Of a stretch of 64,000 bases of DNA, positions 9,550 to 17,351 are shown piece after piece. The DNA is taken from assembly GCF_004135625.1 (NCBI RefSeq), contig NZ_SDPV01000001.1, positions 363,501 through 427,500 on the forward strand, read 5' to 3'. Both the position numbers and the translations under genes were made by a program. Positions within the stretch are counted from its first letter, which is position 1. Each line of letters begins with the position of its first letter. A model generated the notes under the pieces. That model saw only the letters and a list, made by a program, of their open reading frames with translations, was not told where the DNA came from and did not search any database. The stretch comes from Pelagerythrobacter rhizovicinus (GTDB taxonomy: Bacteria; Pseudomonadota; Alphaproteobacteria; Sphingomonadales; Sphingomonadaceae).

Positions 9550-9741
9550 ATGTACGTCTGTATCTGTAACGCCATCAGGGAATGCGACCTGCGCCGCGCC
9601 GCGCGCCGCTGCCCCGGCGATGCGGAGGCGGTCTATGCCGCGCTGGGCAAACGCCCCAATTGCGGCCAGTGCCTCGACGATGCGGAGGAGATCCTGTTCG
9701 AGGAACGCGAAGGGGCGCTTCTCCCCGCACGTGCGGCCTGA
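9550..9741 (+). CDS. bfd: Bacterioferritin-associated ferredoxin
   Basis: This 63-residue [2Fe-2S] protein belongs to the BFD family, which reduces bacterioferritin to release stored iron. The four cluster cysteines are visible as CIC at residues 4-6 and CGQC near residue 39. An AGGAG ribosome site sits 6 bp before the ATG. The bacterioferritin gene follows after about 135 bp, the usual functional pairing. Confidence 0.92.
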   Translation: MYVCICNAIRECDLRRAARRCPGDAEAVYAALGKRPNCGQCLDDAEEILFEEREGALLPARAA

Positions 9742-9750
9742 TTTTCTGCC

Positions 9751-9769
9751 TTTGCCAGGCTAACGCAAA
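9751..9769. promoter_or_regulatory. TTTGC-N9-GCAAA dyad upstream of bfr
   Basis: A 19-bp dyad TTTGC-N9-GCAAA lies between bfd and bfr. Its GC-flanked half sites resemble those of the two dyads upstream of bfd. It may be a separate iron-responsive operator for bfr. Only symmetry and position support it. Confidence 0.35.
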
Positions 9770-9777
9770 TCGCTCGC

Positions 9778-9801
9778 AAATGGCGGAATTCCGCCATTTT
9801 T
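9778..9801 (+). terminator. Perfect 22-bp palindrome followed by T-tract between bfd and bfr
   Basis: AAATGGCGGAA and its exact complement meet at 9788/9789 and run into TTTTT. The stem with a short AATT turn plus a T-tract fits an intrinsic terminator for bfd. A perfect palindrome with almost no loop could instead be a protein binding site. Confidence 0.5.
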
Positions 9802-9876
9802 CGGCTCTCGGGCTTGCCACCGGCACCATCGGCGCGCATACTTCCGGGTACATTTTTCGAGCGATGGAGGCGCCCC

Positions 9877-10362
9877 GTGAAAGGCGACGCGACAGTCATC
9901 GAGTTCCTCAACAAGGCGCTCACCAACGAACTCACCGCCATCAACCAGTACTGGCTGCACTACCGCGTGCTGAAGGACTGGGGTGTCGAGCGCCTGGCCG
10001 AGTACGAGCGGCACGAATCGATCGACGAGATGAAGCACGCCGACGTGCTGGCCGAACGTATCCTGTTCCTTGACGGGCTTCCCAACTTCCAGGCGATCCA
10101 CAAGCTCAAGGTCGGCGAGACGGTCGAGGAGATCCTCAAGGCGGACCTCGCGATGGAGCAGGAGGCGATTCCGCTCCTGCGCGACGCGATCGAGCATTGC
10201 GAAAGCGTGCGCGACTACGTCAGCCGCGAGATCTTCGAGCGCATCCTCGAAAGCGAAGAGGAGCACGTCGACTTCCTCGAGACGCAGTTCGACATGATCC
10301 AGCGCATGGGCCTGCAGAACTATGTTCAGCTCCAGAGCAAGGCGGCGGAAGAGAGCGAGTAG
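9877..10362 (+). CDS. bfr: Bacterioferritin
   Basis: Bacterioferritin is a 24-subunit haem-containing iron storage shell with a di-iron ferroxidase centre. The 161-residue product has the usual length and opens MKGDATVIEFLNKAL. Ferroxidase ligands match the family: Glu18 in LTNELTAINQ, the E-x-x-H of DEMKHAD carrying the haem Met, and the second pair in SEEEHVD. The GTG at 9877 is 6 bp behind GGAGG and gives the canonical N-terminus. The longer ATG form at 9814 would add 21 residues unlike the family. Confidence 0.94.
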   Translation: MKGDATVIEFLNKALTNELTAINQYWLHYRVLKDWGVERLAEYERHESIDEMKHADVLAERILFLDGLPNFQAIHKLKVGETVEEILKADLAMEQEAIPLLRDAIEHCESVRDYVSREIFERILESEEEHVDFLETQFDMIQRMGLQNYVQLQSKAAEESE

Positions 10363-10429
10363 GGGCCGGATCGGCGCGCGAGGAGAGGCAAAGGGCCAGC
10401 CTTTCCACTCCCGAGTCTCTCCCTCCCGA

Positions 10430-10542
10430 GTCCCCGCGCAGGCGGGGACCTCAGGCCACTGGCGCTTCGTCTGCTTGGAAGAGGGAATACCCCGAGCGGT
10501 GCGCCAACTGCCTGAGGTCCCCGCCTTTGCGGGGAACTCGGG
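10430..10542. repeat. Pair of inverted REP-like palindromes
   Basis: A hairpin GTCCCCGC-GCAG-GCGGGGAC at 10430-10449 is followed by the tail CTCAGGCCACTGGCGC. A second copy lies inverted at about 10501-10542. Such back-to-back REP pairs (BIME-like) are common in intergenic DNA. Further copies of the same family lie at 11044-11180 and 41203-41260. The two arms may also fold as a bidirectional terminator after bfr. Confidence 0.7.
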
Positions 10543-10574
10543 GCAGTGCGAATGCAGGCTGTGGCAAATAGTTC

Positions 10575-10602
10575 TTGACAAAATAACCTATTTGGTTATA
10601 CA
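10575..10602 (+). promoter_or_regulatory. Strong sigma-70 promoter with an internal operator-like dyad
   Basis: A consensus -35 TTGACA (10575-10580) is separated by 16 bp from TATACA (10597-10602). The spacer carries the dyad ATAACC-TATTT-GGTTAT at 10583-10599, placed where a repressor would block RNA polymerase. The expected start of transcription is near 10609. No convincing gene follows on this strand before 13233, so the promoter probably serves an RNA. Confidence 0.65.
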
Positions 10603-10608
10603 CCGGGC

Positions 10609-10995
10609 CCGCCAGCCATGCTGGTCAGCGACGGGGGCGAGGCGTGTACGCGTCACGCAGTGCGCTTCGTCCAGACGGCCGGTGCCTCGGAGGAGCTAGT
10701 GACCTTGCGAGAAAGCACCTCTGTGCCGGGATGCGAGGAATACCGGCATGTCCTCTCGCGGTGGGCCTCAACGCCGCGGACCTGAGGATATGTCCGGCGG
10801 AGGCGGCAAGCGCGAGCCCTGGCCGCATCTGCCTCGCGCGTCCCCGAAGGGCCGAGCGGAAGGTTGCCGTAACCCCTTCCGCCGTTCGCAACGATGTTAC
10901 CAAGGCAACCCTGTGACGCCCAGGTGGCAATCCTGTGATGCCCAGGCGGCACCGGCCGATCCCGTCCGCTTGCCTACCCTCCCGGCGCAACGTCC
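10609..10995 (+). ncRNA. Candidate structured non-coding RNA
   Basis: Downstream of the promoter at 10575 the sequence holds a dense run of stem-loops. They include CCAGC-CAT-GCTGG (10612-10624), GCGAGA paired with TCTCGC around GTGCCGG/CCGGCAT (about 10717-10759), GGAC/GTCC (about 10778-10795), CGCGAG/CTCGCG, and GCGGAAGG/CCTTCCGC (about 10855-10882). Two near-identical hairpins, CCTGTGACGCCCAGG and CCTGTGATGCCCAGG, follow. The only plus-strand reading frame, about 50 codons from the ATG at 10618, has no ribosome site. I do not recognise the family: it lacks SRP, tmRNA and RNase P signatures. The 3' end is a guess. Confidence 0.4.
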
Positions 10996-11043
10996 GCACT
11001 CGCCAGCGGATGATGGCGCGTGCCGGCTTTCCCTCCTTCCCGA

Positions 11044-11180
11044 GTCCCCGCGCAGGCGGGGGTCTCAGGCCACTGGCGCTCCGCCCGATAGCACGAGGCC
11101 CCAGCCTGCGCTGGGGATCGGAGGAGGTTGTAACCCAGCGCGTGTCCCCGCGAAGGGGGGCCTCAGGCCGCTGGCGCTCC
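11044..11180. repeat. Two more copies of the REP-like palindrome family
   Basis: One copy runs 11044-11120: a GC hairpin, then CTCAGGCCACTGGCGCTCC and a second hairpin CCCCAGCCTGCGCTGGGG. A shorter copy lies at 11144-11180 with CTCAGGCCGCTGGCGCTCC. The composite at 11064-11120 closely matches that at 41203-41260. Apart from these repeats, nothing coding is seen from about 11000 to 11218. Confidence 0.7.
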
Positions 11181-11218
11181 GTTGCCGGCCCATGTCCCCG
11201 CGGCGGTCATGGACGGGC

Positions 11219-11713
11219 TCAGCTTTCCTCTTCGTCCTCCTTGAACGCCGGCGCGCCGCGGGCGGCGAGGCGGGTTTCGAGAAGGAAGAATCCGAGCCCC
11301 GCCAGCAGCAGCGCCATCGTTGCGATCCACGCAATTGCCGTCAGGGTGCCGATCTGGGGGCGGATGAAGGCGCTGACGAACAGCAGCACGATCACCACGC
11401 TGATCACCGCGGCCGAGGCGGTGCTGAACACGACCGCCGTCTGCGCGTGCCGGCGGCGGCGGGCAAGCCACGGGAGTTCGCGCATCTCGTCGGCCCCGGC
11501 CTTTCCGTCCTCGACCCGGCGCTCGATCCGTTCCTTGCGCTCGGCGATCCAGATCAGGCGACTCATCATCACGTTCATGATCGCGCCGATACCGCCGAGA
11601 AGGAAGGCCGGGGCGAGCGAGAGCTGCACCATCTGCTGCACGCGCGGGGTGCTGGAGGTGCGTTCGAGGATCTCTCCGGCGAGGCTGCCGCCGATGGCTA
11701 GCAAGTCGATCAT
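11219..11713 (-). CDS. DUF2721 family membrane protein
   Basis: This 164-residue protein has three predicted membrane segments: one near residues 30-50 (LSLAPAFLLGGIGAIMNVMM), and two near 95-140. The basic stretch between them (RLIWIAERKERIERR) is typical of DUF2721. Function is unknown. The ATG at 11713 overlaps the der stop as ATGA, so expression is coupled to der. Confidence 0.85.
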   Translation of the reverse strand: MIDLLAIGGSLAGEILERTSSTPRVQQMVQLSLAPAFLLGGIGAIMNVMMSRLIWIAERKERIERRVEDGKAGADEMRELPWLARRRRHAQTAVVFSTASAAVISVVIVLLFVSAFIRPQIGTLTAIAWIATMALLLAGLGFFLLETRLAARGAPAFKEDEEES

Positions 11714-13113
11714 CGATCGCTCTTGTAAGGGTTCTTGGGGCTCTTGAGAACGACGCGCACCGGTACCGCCTCGAAGCCGAGTTCGCGGCGGATTCCGTTC
11801 ACGAGGTAGCGCTCGTAGCTCTTGGGCAGCATGTCGAGCCGCGTGCCGAACACCACGAAGCGCGGCGGGCGCGTGCTCGACTGGGTGATGTAGCGCAGCT
11901 TGATCCGCTTGCCCCCGGGCGCGGGCGGCGGATTGGCGGCCAGCGCATCGTCGAACCAGCGGTTGAGCGCCGCCGTCGGGACGCGCTTCGACCAGCTCTC
12001 CCGGATCTCGAATGCGGCGCCGAGCATCGTGTCGAGGCCCTTGCCGGTCCTGGCGCTGACGGCGAGAAGCGGCAATCCGCGGACTTGCGCCAGCCCTTCG
12101 TTGAGCGCCTCGCGAATGCCGTTGAACAGCGAGGAGGCGTTCTCGGCCACGTCCCACTTGTTGATCGCCACGATCAGTGCGCGGCCTTCCTGCAGCACGG
12201 CGTCGGCGATCTTGAGGTCCTGATGCTCGAGGCCCTTGGTCGCATCGAGCAGCAGGACGACGACTTCGGCAAAGTCGACCGCCCGCCGCGCGTCGGCGAC
12301 GCTGAGCTTCTCGAGCTTTTCGGTCACCCGCGCCTTCTTGCGCATTCCGGCGGTGTCGATCAGGCGGATGTCGCGCACTTCTCCGCTGGCGGGATCGGTC
12401 CACCGCCAGTCCACCGCGATCGAATCGCGCGTGATGCCGGCCTCGGGGCCGGTGAGCAGACGGTCTTCCCCGAGCAGGCGGTTGATCAGCGTGGACTTGC
12501 CGGCGTTGGGCCGGCCGACGATGGCGAGCTTGAGCGGGCCGAGCGGGGCGTCCTCGTCGGATTCTTCGGCATCGGCGGCTTCTGTGTCGATCGTCTCCCT
12601 GCGTTCCGCCTTCTCTCCGATGATCGGCCACAACGCGCCGAACAGATCGGCGATGCCTTCCCCGTGTTCGGCCGACAGAGCGACGGGCTCGCCGAAGCCG
12701 AGCGACCATGCCTCGATTGCCCCCGCTTCGCCGGCGGCGCCTTCGGCCTTGTTGGCGACCGGCACCACGGGCACGGTCTGGCTGCGCAGCCAGCGTGCGA
12801 TTTCCTCGTCCAGCGGGGTCAGCCCGGCGCGGGCGTCGATCACGAACAGCGCGGCGTCGGCGCCTTCCAGGCTGACCTCGGTCTGCCGGCGCATGCGGCC
12901 GGGCAGGGTCTCGGGATCGTCGTCCTCCCACCCGGCGGTGTCGACCACGGTGAACTCGAGCCCCGCGATCGTCGCATCGCCGAAGCGCCGGTCGCGGGTC
13001 ACGCCCGGCTGGTCGTCGACCAGCGCCAGGCGCTTGCCCACCAGCCGGTTGAACAGCGTGGACTTGCCGACGTTGGGGCGGCCGATGATGATGACTTGCG
13101 GCTTCGTGACCAT
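11710..13113 (-). CDS. der: Ribosome biogenesis GTPase Der (EngA)
   Basis: Der has two tandem GTPase domains and a C-terminal KH-like domain and is needed for 50S subunit maturation. P-loops are seen at GRPNVGKST near the N-terminus and GRPNAGKST near residue 200; DTAGWE and DTAGMRKKA are the switch II motifs, and NKWD is the second G4 motif. The KH-like end reads NGIRRELGFEAVPVR. The ATG at 13113 (MVTKPQVIIIGRP) puts the first P-loop at the usual distance; the in-frame extension to 13152 is not family-like. The length is 467 residues. Confidence 0.95.
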   Translation of the reverse strand: MVTKPQVIIIGRPNVGKSTLFNRLVGKRLALVDDQPGVTRDRRFGDATIAGLEFTVVDTAGWEDDDPETLPGRMRRQTEVSLEGADAALFVIDARAGLTPLDEEIARWLRSQTVPVVPVANKAEGAAGEAGAIEAWSLGFGEPVALSAEHGEGIADLFGALWPIIGEKAERRETIDTEAADAEESDEDAPLGPLKLAIVGRPNAGKSTLINRLLGEDRLLTGPEAGITRDSIAVDWRWTDPASGEVRDIRLIDTAGMRKKARVTEKLEKLSVADARRAVDFAEVVVLLLDATKGLEHQDLKIADAVLQEGRALIVAINKWDVAENASSLFNGIREALNEGLAQVRGLPLLAVSARTGKGLDTMLGAAFEIRESWSKRVPTAALNRWFDDALAANPPPAPGGKRIKLRYITQSSTRPPRFVVFGTRLDMLPKSYERYLVNGIRRELGFEAVPVRVVLKSPKNPYKSDR

Positions 13114-13168
13114 TGCGGGTGCGCAGGTGGAGCCTATCGCGCCGCTTGGCAAGCGCGCTCGGCGACGC

Positions 13169-13184
13169 TTAGGAATTCGTTAAC
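13169..13184. promoter_or_regulatory. CtrA-like box upstream of the CHAP gene
   Basis: TTAG-N7-TTAAC lies about 50 bp before the CHAP protein start and differs by one base from the CtrA consensus. A GTTAAC hexamer at 13203 follows. CtrA controls cell-wall enzymes in other alphaproteobacteria. The call rests only on this short match. Confidence 0.3.
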
Positions 13185-13232
13185 CATACTTCTCAGGCCC
13201 CCGTTAACGACGAACCGGCAATTTCTTGCCGC

Positions 13233-13994
13233 ATGAGGGCAAGTCTCTGGATCATGGCCGCTTCGGGCCTGTGCGCCTTATCGGGGCCGGCGCTGGCGGA
13301 TGCCAGCGCGGCATTCGAATCCGCCAGCGGCAGGGAATTGCCGGCCTATCTCCAGTGCGTGCCTTACGCGCGCCAGCTTTCGGGCGTGCAGATCTACGGC
13401 GACGCGCACACCTGGTGGGACCAGGCCGCGGGCCGCTACGAGCGCGGCGACGAGCCGCGGGTCGGGGCGGTGATGGCATTCGTTCCGCACGGCAGCATGC
13501 GGCTCGGCCATGTCGCGACGGTCAGCAGGGTGATCGACAGCCGCACCGTGCTGCTCGATCATGCGAACTGGTCGCCGATCAACGGCCGCCGCGGGCAGAT
13601 TGAGCGCGACGTGCGGGCGATCGACGTCTCGCCGGGCAACGACTGGAGCCAGGTGCGCGTGTGGTACGACCCGATCCAGGCGCTCGGCACCACAGTCTGG
13701 CCGGTCCATGGGTTCATCTATGGCGAGGAAGCGCGCTTGCCCGAGACGCGCCTCGCCGCAGCCTCCCCCTCGCGCGCGGCGCCAGCCCCTCAGGCGCCCG
13801 CGCGACCCGTTTCGACAGCGCCGTCGCGCGCGTTCATGAGCGCCTTCTCCGGGATGGCGGCACCTGCGCCCGTCACGCGCCGCAGCGGCACGGTCGCGTC
13901 TGCGCCGGCTCGAAAGGCGATGCCGCAGCGCAAGGTCGCGGTGCCGGCGCCGCGCGATCCGATCGCGGCGGCCGTGGCGCGTTACGGAAACTGA
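13233..13994 (+). CDS. Secreted CHAP domain protein (putative peptidoglycan amidase/peptidase)
   Basis: This 253-residue protein has a signal peptide ending at GPALAD. A CHAP domain follows at about residues 35-165. The nucleophile Cys lies in LQCVPYARQLSG, the His in MRLGHVATV, and a possible third residue in LDHANWSP. CHAP enzymes cut peptide bonds in peptidoglycan. The C-terminal 90 residues are Ala/Pro-rich and probably disordered. It is divergent from der. Confidence 0.88.
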   Translation: MRASLWIMAASGLCALSGPALADASAAFESASGRELPAYLQCVPYARQLSGVQIYGDAHTWWDQAAGRYERGDEPRVGAVMAFVPHGSMRLGHVATVSRVIDSRTVLLDHANWSPINGRRGQIERDVRAIDVSPGNDWSQVRVWYDPIQALGTTVWPVHGFIYGEEARLPETRLAAASPSRAAPAPQAPARPVSTAPSRAFMSAFSGMAAPAPVTRRSGTVASAPARKAMPQRKVAVPAPRDPIAAAVARYGN

Positions 13995-14000
13995 GGCAAG

Positions 14001-14282
14001 CTAGGCTTTCGCGACGGGCGCCTCGTCGCCCAGATCCTCGTACCAGGCCTCGACCGGTCCGCTGAGCTTGATCGTCAGCGGCTGGCCCTTGCGGTCCATC
14101 GTCTTGCCCGCCTGTACGCGCACCCACCCTTCGGAGATCGAGTATTCCTCGATATCGGTCCGCTGGCGCCCCTTGAAGCGGATGCCGATCCCCCGCCTGA
14201 GCTTCTCCGCATCGAAGTGCTCGCTGCGCGGATTGACCGACAGGCGGTCGGGCGGAATGTCGTTGCTCGTCTCGTCGCTCAT
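14001..14282 (-). CDS. DUF3297 family protein
   Basis: This 93-residue soluble protein has the DUF3297 hallmark near its start, PPDRLSVNPRSEHFD. It continues with the conserved GIGIRFKG and EGWVRVQAGK segments. The family is widespread in proteobacteria and has no known function. It converges on the CHAP gene with a 6-bp gap. Confidence 0.88.
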   Translation of the reverse strand: MSDETSNDIPPDRLSVNPRSEHFDAEKLRRGIGIRFKGRQRTDIEEYSISEGWVRVQAGKTMDRKGQPLTIKLSGPVEAWYEDLGDEAPVAKA

Positions 14283-14338
14283 GCGCGCGCCCTAGTCCGC
14301 CGCCACGCGAGCCGCAATATTCAATCGGCCGTGCCGGA

Positions 14339-14518
14339 TCAGTCGGGCGGCGGCGGGGTTTCGATCGGGCTGCGGTCGGGCCGGTCGAAATCGGGATCGG
14401 GCTGCTCGATCTCGCCGGGCTCGCGCATCGGGTCTTCCAGCGGGGGGCTGTCGGGTGGCGTCTCGGGCGGGGATCCGGGTTCGATCGTGTCGGGGGCGGG
14501 ATCGGGTTGCGTTGCCAT
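14339..14518 (-). CDS. Small proline-rich protein
   Basis: This 59-residue acidic, proline-rich protein starts MATQPDPAPDTIEPGSPPE. It is probably intrinsically disordered. A GGAG ribosome site precedes the ATG at 14518; an in-frame ATG at 14584 would add 22 basic residues of different character. I recall similar short proteins in sphingomonads but know of no function. Confidence 0.6.
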   Translation of the reverse strand: MATQPDPAPDTIEPGSPPETPPDSPPLEDPMREPGEIEQPDPDFDRPDRSPIETPPPPD

Positions 14519-14677
14519 GGGGAGAGCTCCTTGCGTCTTCCCGATTCCAACGCCGCGCCGCGGCCCCGCGTTCCGCCGCCGCACGCGGTAAATCGCAGCG
14601 CTTGCCCTTTTCGGCCCGCCCTTCTAAGGGCGCTCCCCTGTTCGTGTGGGTTTCCCACGCGCGGCTTCGTTCGGGTT

Positions 14678-14762
14678 GCGGGCGTGGCGGAACTGGTAGA
14701 CGCGCTGGTTTTAGGTACCAGTATCGAAAGATGTGGGGGTTCGAGTCCCTTCGCCCGCACCA
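14678..14762 (+). tRNA. tRNA-Leu (anticodon TAG)
   Basis: The acceptor arms GCGGGCG and CGCCCGC pair, and CCA is encoded at 14760-14762. The anticodon stem CTGGT/ACCAG encloses the loop TTTAGGT, giving TAG. A long variable arm and the T-loop GGTTCGAGTCC fit a class II leucine tRNA. It lies just upstream of tig. Confidence 0.96.
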
Positions 14763-14821
14763 GTACCCAGCCCCGGTGCCCTTCGACAAATCGTGATTTT
14801 GAAAAGGCTTAAGTTCGCACC

Positions 14822-16423
14822 ATGCAGATCAAAGAGACCACCAGCGAAGGCCTCAAGCGCGGCTTCCAGCTCACCATCCCGGCCGGTGACATCGAGGCCA
14901 AGGTCGATGCGGAGGTGAAGAAGATCGCCCCGCAGGTGCGCATGCCGGGCTTCCGCCCGGGCAAAGTGCCTGCCAACCTGATCCGCAAGATGCATGGCGA
15001 GAACGTCCATGCGCAGGTGATCAACGACGCGATTCGCGGCTCGGTCGACGAGCTGATCCGCGAGAAGAAGCTCCGCCCGGCGATGCAGCCCAAGGTCGAG
15101 CTCGGCGAGGGATACGAACAGGGCAAGGACGCGGTGCTCGACGTCGAGCTCGAAGTCCTGCCCGAGATCGAGGCGCCCGAGGTCGAAGGCATCGCGCTCG
15201 AGCGTCTGGTCGTGCCGGTCAGCGACAAGCAGGTCGACGAGGCGCTGGAGCGCATCGCGGACCAGCAGAAGAGCTACAAGGACGCACCGAAGACCAGGAA
15301 GGCCGCCGAGGGCGATCAGCTCATCATCGACTTCGTCGGCTCGATCGACGGCACCGAGTTCGAGGGCGGCAAGGCCGAGGACGCGCCGCTCGTGATCGGC
15401 TCGGGCCAGTTCATTCCGGGCTTCGAGGAACAGCTCACCGGCGCGAAGGCGGGCGACGAGAAGACGATCACCGTCACTTTTCCCGAGGACTATCCGGCTG
15501 AGCACCTCAAGGGCAAGGAAGCCCAGTTCGCCGTCACGGTGAAGCAGGTGAAGGTCGAAGGCGAGACCAAGATCGACGACGAGTTCGCCAAGAACCTCGG
15601 CCTCGAAGGTCTCGACAAGCTCAAGGAACTGCTGCGCGGGCAACTCGAGCAGGAGACTGCCGGCCTCACCCGCACGCAGATGAAGCGGCAGCTTCTCGAC
15701 CAGCTTGCGGCGGGGCACGATTTCGCAGTGCCGCAGGGCATGGTCGATGCCGAGTTCGAGCAGATCTGGGCGCAGCTCCAGCAGGAAGCCTCGCGCGATG
15801 AGGATCCGGCCAAGGCGCTCAAGGAAATCGAGGCGGAGAAGGACGATTATCGCAAGATCGCCGAACGCCGCGTGCGCCTCGGCCTCCTGCTGAGCGAGAT
15901 CGGCCAGAAGAACGGCGTCGAGGTCAGCCAGCAGGAAATGAGCATGCTCGTCCAGCAGGCGGCGCAGCAGTACCGCGCCGAGGACCGTCAGCGCTTCGTG
16001 CAGTACATCCAGTCCGAACCGATGGCCGCTGCCCAGCTGCGCGCGCCGCTCTACGAGGACAAGGTTGTCGACTTCCTGTTCGACAAGGCCGAGATCTCCG
16101 AGCGCGAAGTGACGCGCGAGGAACTCGAGGCGGCAATCGAGGCGGAAGAGACCGAGCCCGCCGAAAAGCCGGCCGCGAAGAAGAAGGCGCCGGCCAAGAA
16201 GCCCGCCGCCAAGAAGACCGCGGCAAAGGAGGAAGGCGAGGAGAAGGCTCCGGCCAAGAAGCCGGCGGCCAAGAAGGCTCCCGCCAACAAGGAAGCAGCC
16301 AAGGACGAGGGCAAGAAGGCCCCGGCCAAGAAGGCCGCCGCCAAGTCCGAAGACAAGGCTCCGGCTGCCAAGAAGCCTGCTGCCAAGAAGGCGCCGGCCA
16401 AGAAGGCCGCTGCCAAGAAGTGA
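14822..16423 (+). CDS. tig: Trigger factor with histone-H1-like Lys/Ala/Pro C-terminal tail
   Basis: Trigger factor is the ribosome-bound chaperone and peptidyl-prolyl isomerase. The 533-residue product has the ribosome-binding signature GFRPGKVP near residue 43, an FKBP-type domain at about 150-240 ([13 protein letters not shown]), and the helical C domain to about 440. The last 85-90 residues are an added tail built from repeats such as [10 protein letters not shown], with acidic breaks. Typical trigger factors have about 430-450 residues. The tail resembles histone H1-like proteins and could bind RNA, DNA or ribosomes. It is followed by a terminator and then clpP-clpX. Confidence 0.95.
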   Translation: MQIKETTSEGLKRGFQLTIPAGDIEAKVDAEVKKIAPQVRMPGFRPGKVPANLIRKMHGENVHAQVINDAIRGSVDELIREKKLRPAMQPKVELGEGYEQGKDAVLDVELEVLPEIEAPEVEGIALERLVVPVSDKQVDEALERIADQQKSYKDAPKTRKAAEGDQLIIDFVGSIDGTEFEGGKAEDAPLVIGSGQFIPGFEEQLTGAKAGDEKTITVTFPEDYPAEHLKGKEAQFAVTVKQVKVEGETKIDDEFAKNLGLEGLDKLKELLRGQLEQETAGLTRTQMKRQLLDQLAAGHDFAVPQGMVDAEFEQIWAQLQQEASRDEDPAKALKEIEAEKDDYRKIAERRVRLGLLLSEIGQKNGVEVSQQEMSMLVQQAAQQYRAEDRQRFVQYIQSEPMAAAQLRAPLYEDKVVDFLFDKAEISEREVTREELEAAIEAEETEPAEKPAAKKKAPAKKPAAKKTAAKEEGEEKAPAKKPAAKKAPANKEAAKDEGKKAPAKKAAAKSEDKAPAAKKPAAKKAPAKKAAAKK

Positions 16424-16453
16424 TCGTCCGGCCACTCGCCGGGTGACGAACAG

Positions 16454-16482
16454 GGGCGGCGGGCGTGTCTCGCCGCCCTTTC
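16454..16482 (+). terminator. Intrinsic terminator after tig
   Basis: GGGCGGCG and CGCCGCCC form an 8-bp stem around a 9-base loop, followed by TTTCT. It lies 30 bp after the tig stop and separates tig from clpP. Confidence 0.75.
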
Positions 16483-16612
16483 TCGTCCCGCGGAGTTCGG
16501 CGGCACACGGGTGACGGTGCCGATTTCCCCGGCCGCAAGGTTAATCCCCTTGAACATCGCGCCGGCTATCGCGACATAGCCGGTCGCACTTCTGACGAGA
16601 GGAAATTTTCGC

Positions 16613-17311
16613 ATGATCGACCTGTTCGGCACCGATGCCCACGCTTCGCAGGGCCAGTTCACCCGCGATCCGGTGACGGGCGCGCTGGTGCCGGTGGTCG
16701 TCGAGCAGACCAGCCGCGGCGAGCGCAGCTTCGACATCTTCAGCCGCTTGCTGCGCGAGCGGATCGTGTTCGTGACCGGTCAGGTCGAGGACGGGATGGC
16801 CTCGCTGATCGTCGCCCAGCTGCTGTTCCTGGAAAGCGAGAATCCCTCGAAGCCGATCTCGATGTACATCAACTCGCCCGGCGGCGTGGTGACGGCCGGC
16901 ATGGCGATCCACGACACGATGCAGTACATCAAGCCGCGCGTTTCGACCGTCTGCGTGGGCCAGGCCGCCTCGATGGGCAGCTTCCTGCTCGCGGCGGGCG
17001 AGCCGGGCATGCGGATCGCGCTGCCGAATGCGCGGATCATGGTCCACCAGCCCTCGGGCGGCGCGCGCGGCATGGCGAGCGATATCGAGATCCAGGCACG
17101 CGAGATCCTGCGCATCCGCCAGCGGATGAACGATCTCTACGTGAAGTATACCGGCCAGAGCCTTTCCGACATCGAGAAGGCAATGGACCGCGACACCTTC
17201 CTCGAAGCCGACGAAGCGATGAAGTTCGGCATTGTCGACAAGGTGTTCGAGACCCGGCCCGAGAACGAGGAGCCGGGCGACGAATCGGGTTCGGGCGGTG
17301 CGCCCGAGTAA
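16613..17311 (+). CDS. clpP: ATP-dependent Clp protease proteolytic subunit
   Basis: ClpP is the 14-subunit serine protease chamber that works with ClpX or ClpA. The 232-residue protein has the nucleophile Ser in [11 protein letters not shown], the catalytic His in MVHQPSGG, and the oligomer hydrophobic regions. The N-terminal 30 residues form a short propeptide region, and the acidic C-terminal tail (from about 215) is somewhat longer than in E. coli. It lies 180 bp before clpX. Confidence 0.96.
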   Translation: MIDLFGTDAHASQGQFTRDPVTGALVPVVVEQTSRGERSFDIFSRLLRERIVFVTGQVEDGMASLIVAQLLFLESENPSKPISMYINSPGGVVTAGMAIHDTMQYIKPRVSTVCVGQAASMGSFLLAAGEPGMRIALPNARIMVHQPSGGARGMASDIEIQAREILRIRQRMNDLYVKYTGQSLSDIEKAMDRDTFLEADEAMKFGIVDKVFETRPENEEPGDESGSGGAPE

Positions 17312-17351
17312 CCGGCGGCGGGGGAACCGCCCCGACGCGGAACAGTTGCCG

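Noticed and set aside
10653..10952. A 99-codon minus-strand frame in the candidate RNA region
   Set aside because: No ribosome site or domain was seen. A structured RNA on the plus strand explains the sequence better, though the frame cannot be excluded.
10609..10995. tmRNA or SRP RNA identity for the candidate RNA
   Set aside because: No Ala-tRNA-like ends, tag-peptide frame or SRP core (GTCCGGAAGGAAGCAGC type) was found.
14777..14787. Another copy of the CCCTTCGACAAG repeat after tRNA-Leu
   Set aside because: Only CCCTTCGACAA matches and the following bases differ. Too short to call.
14711..16435. A 574-codon Leu-rich frame antisense to trigger factor
   Set aside because: It is a low-complexity mirror of the tig coding sequence and its Lys-rich tail, and also covers part of tRNA-Leu.
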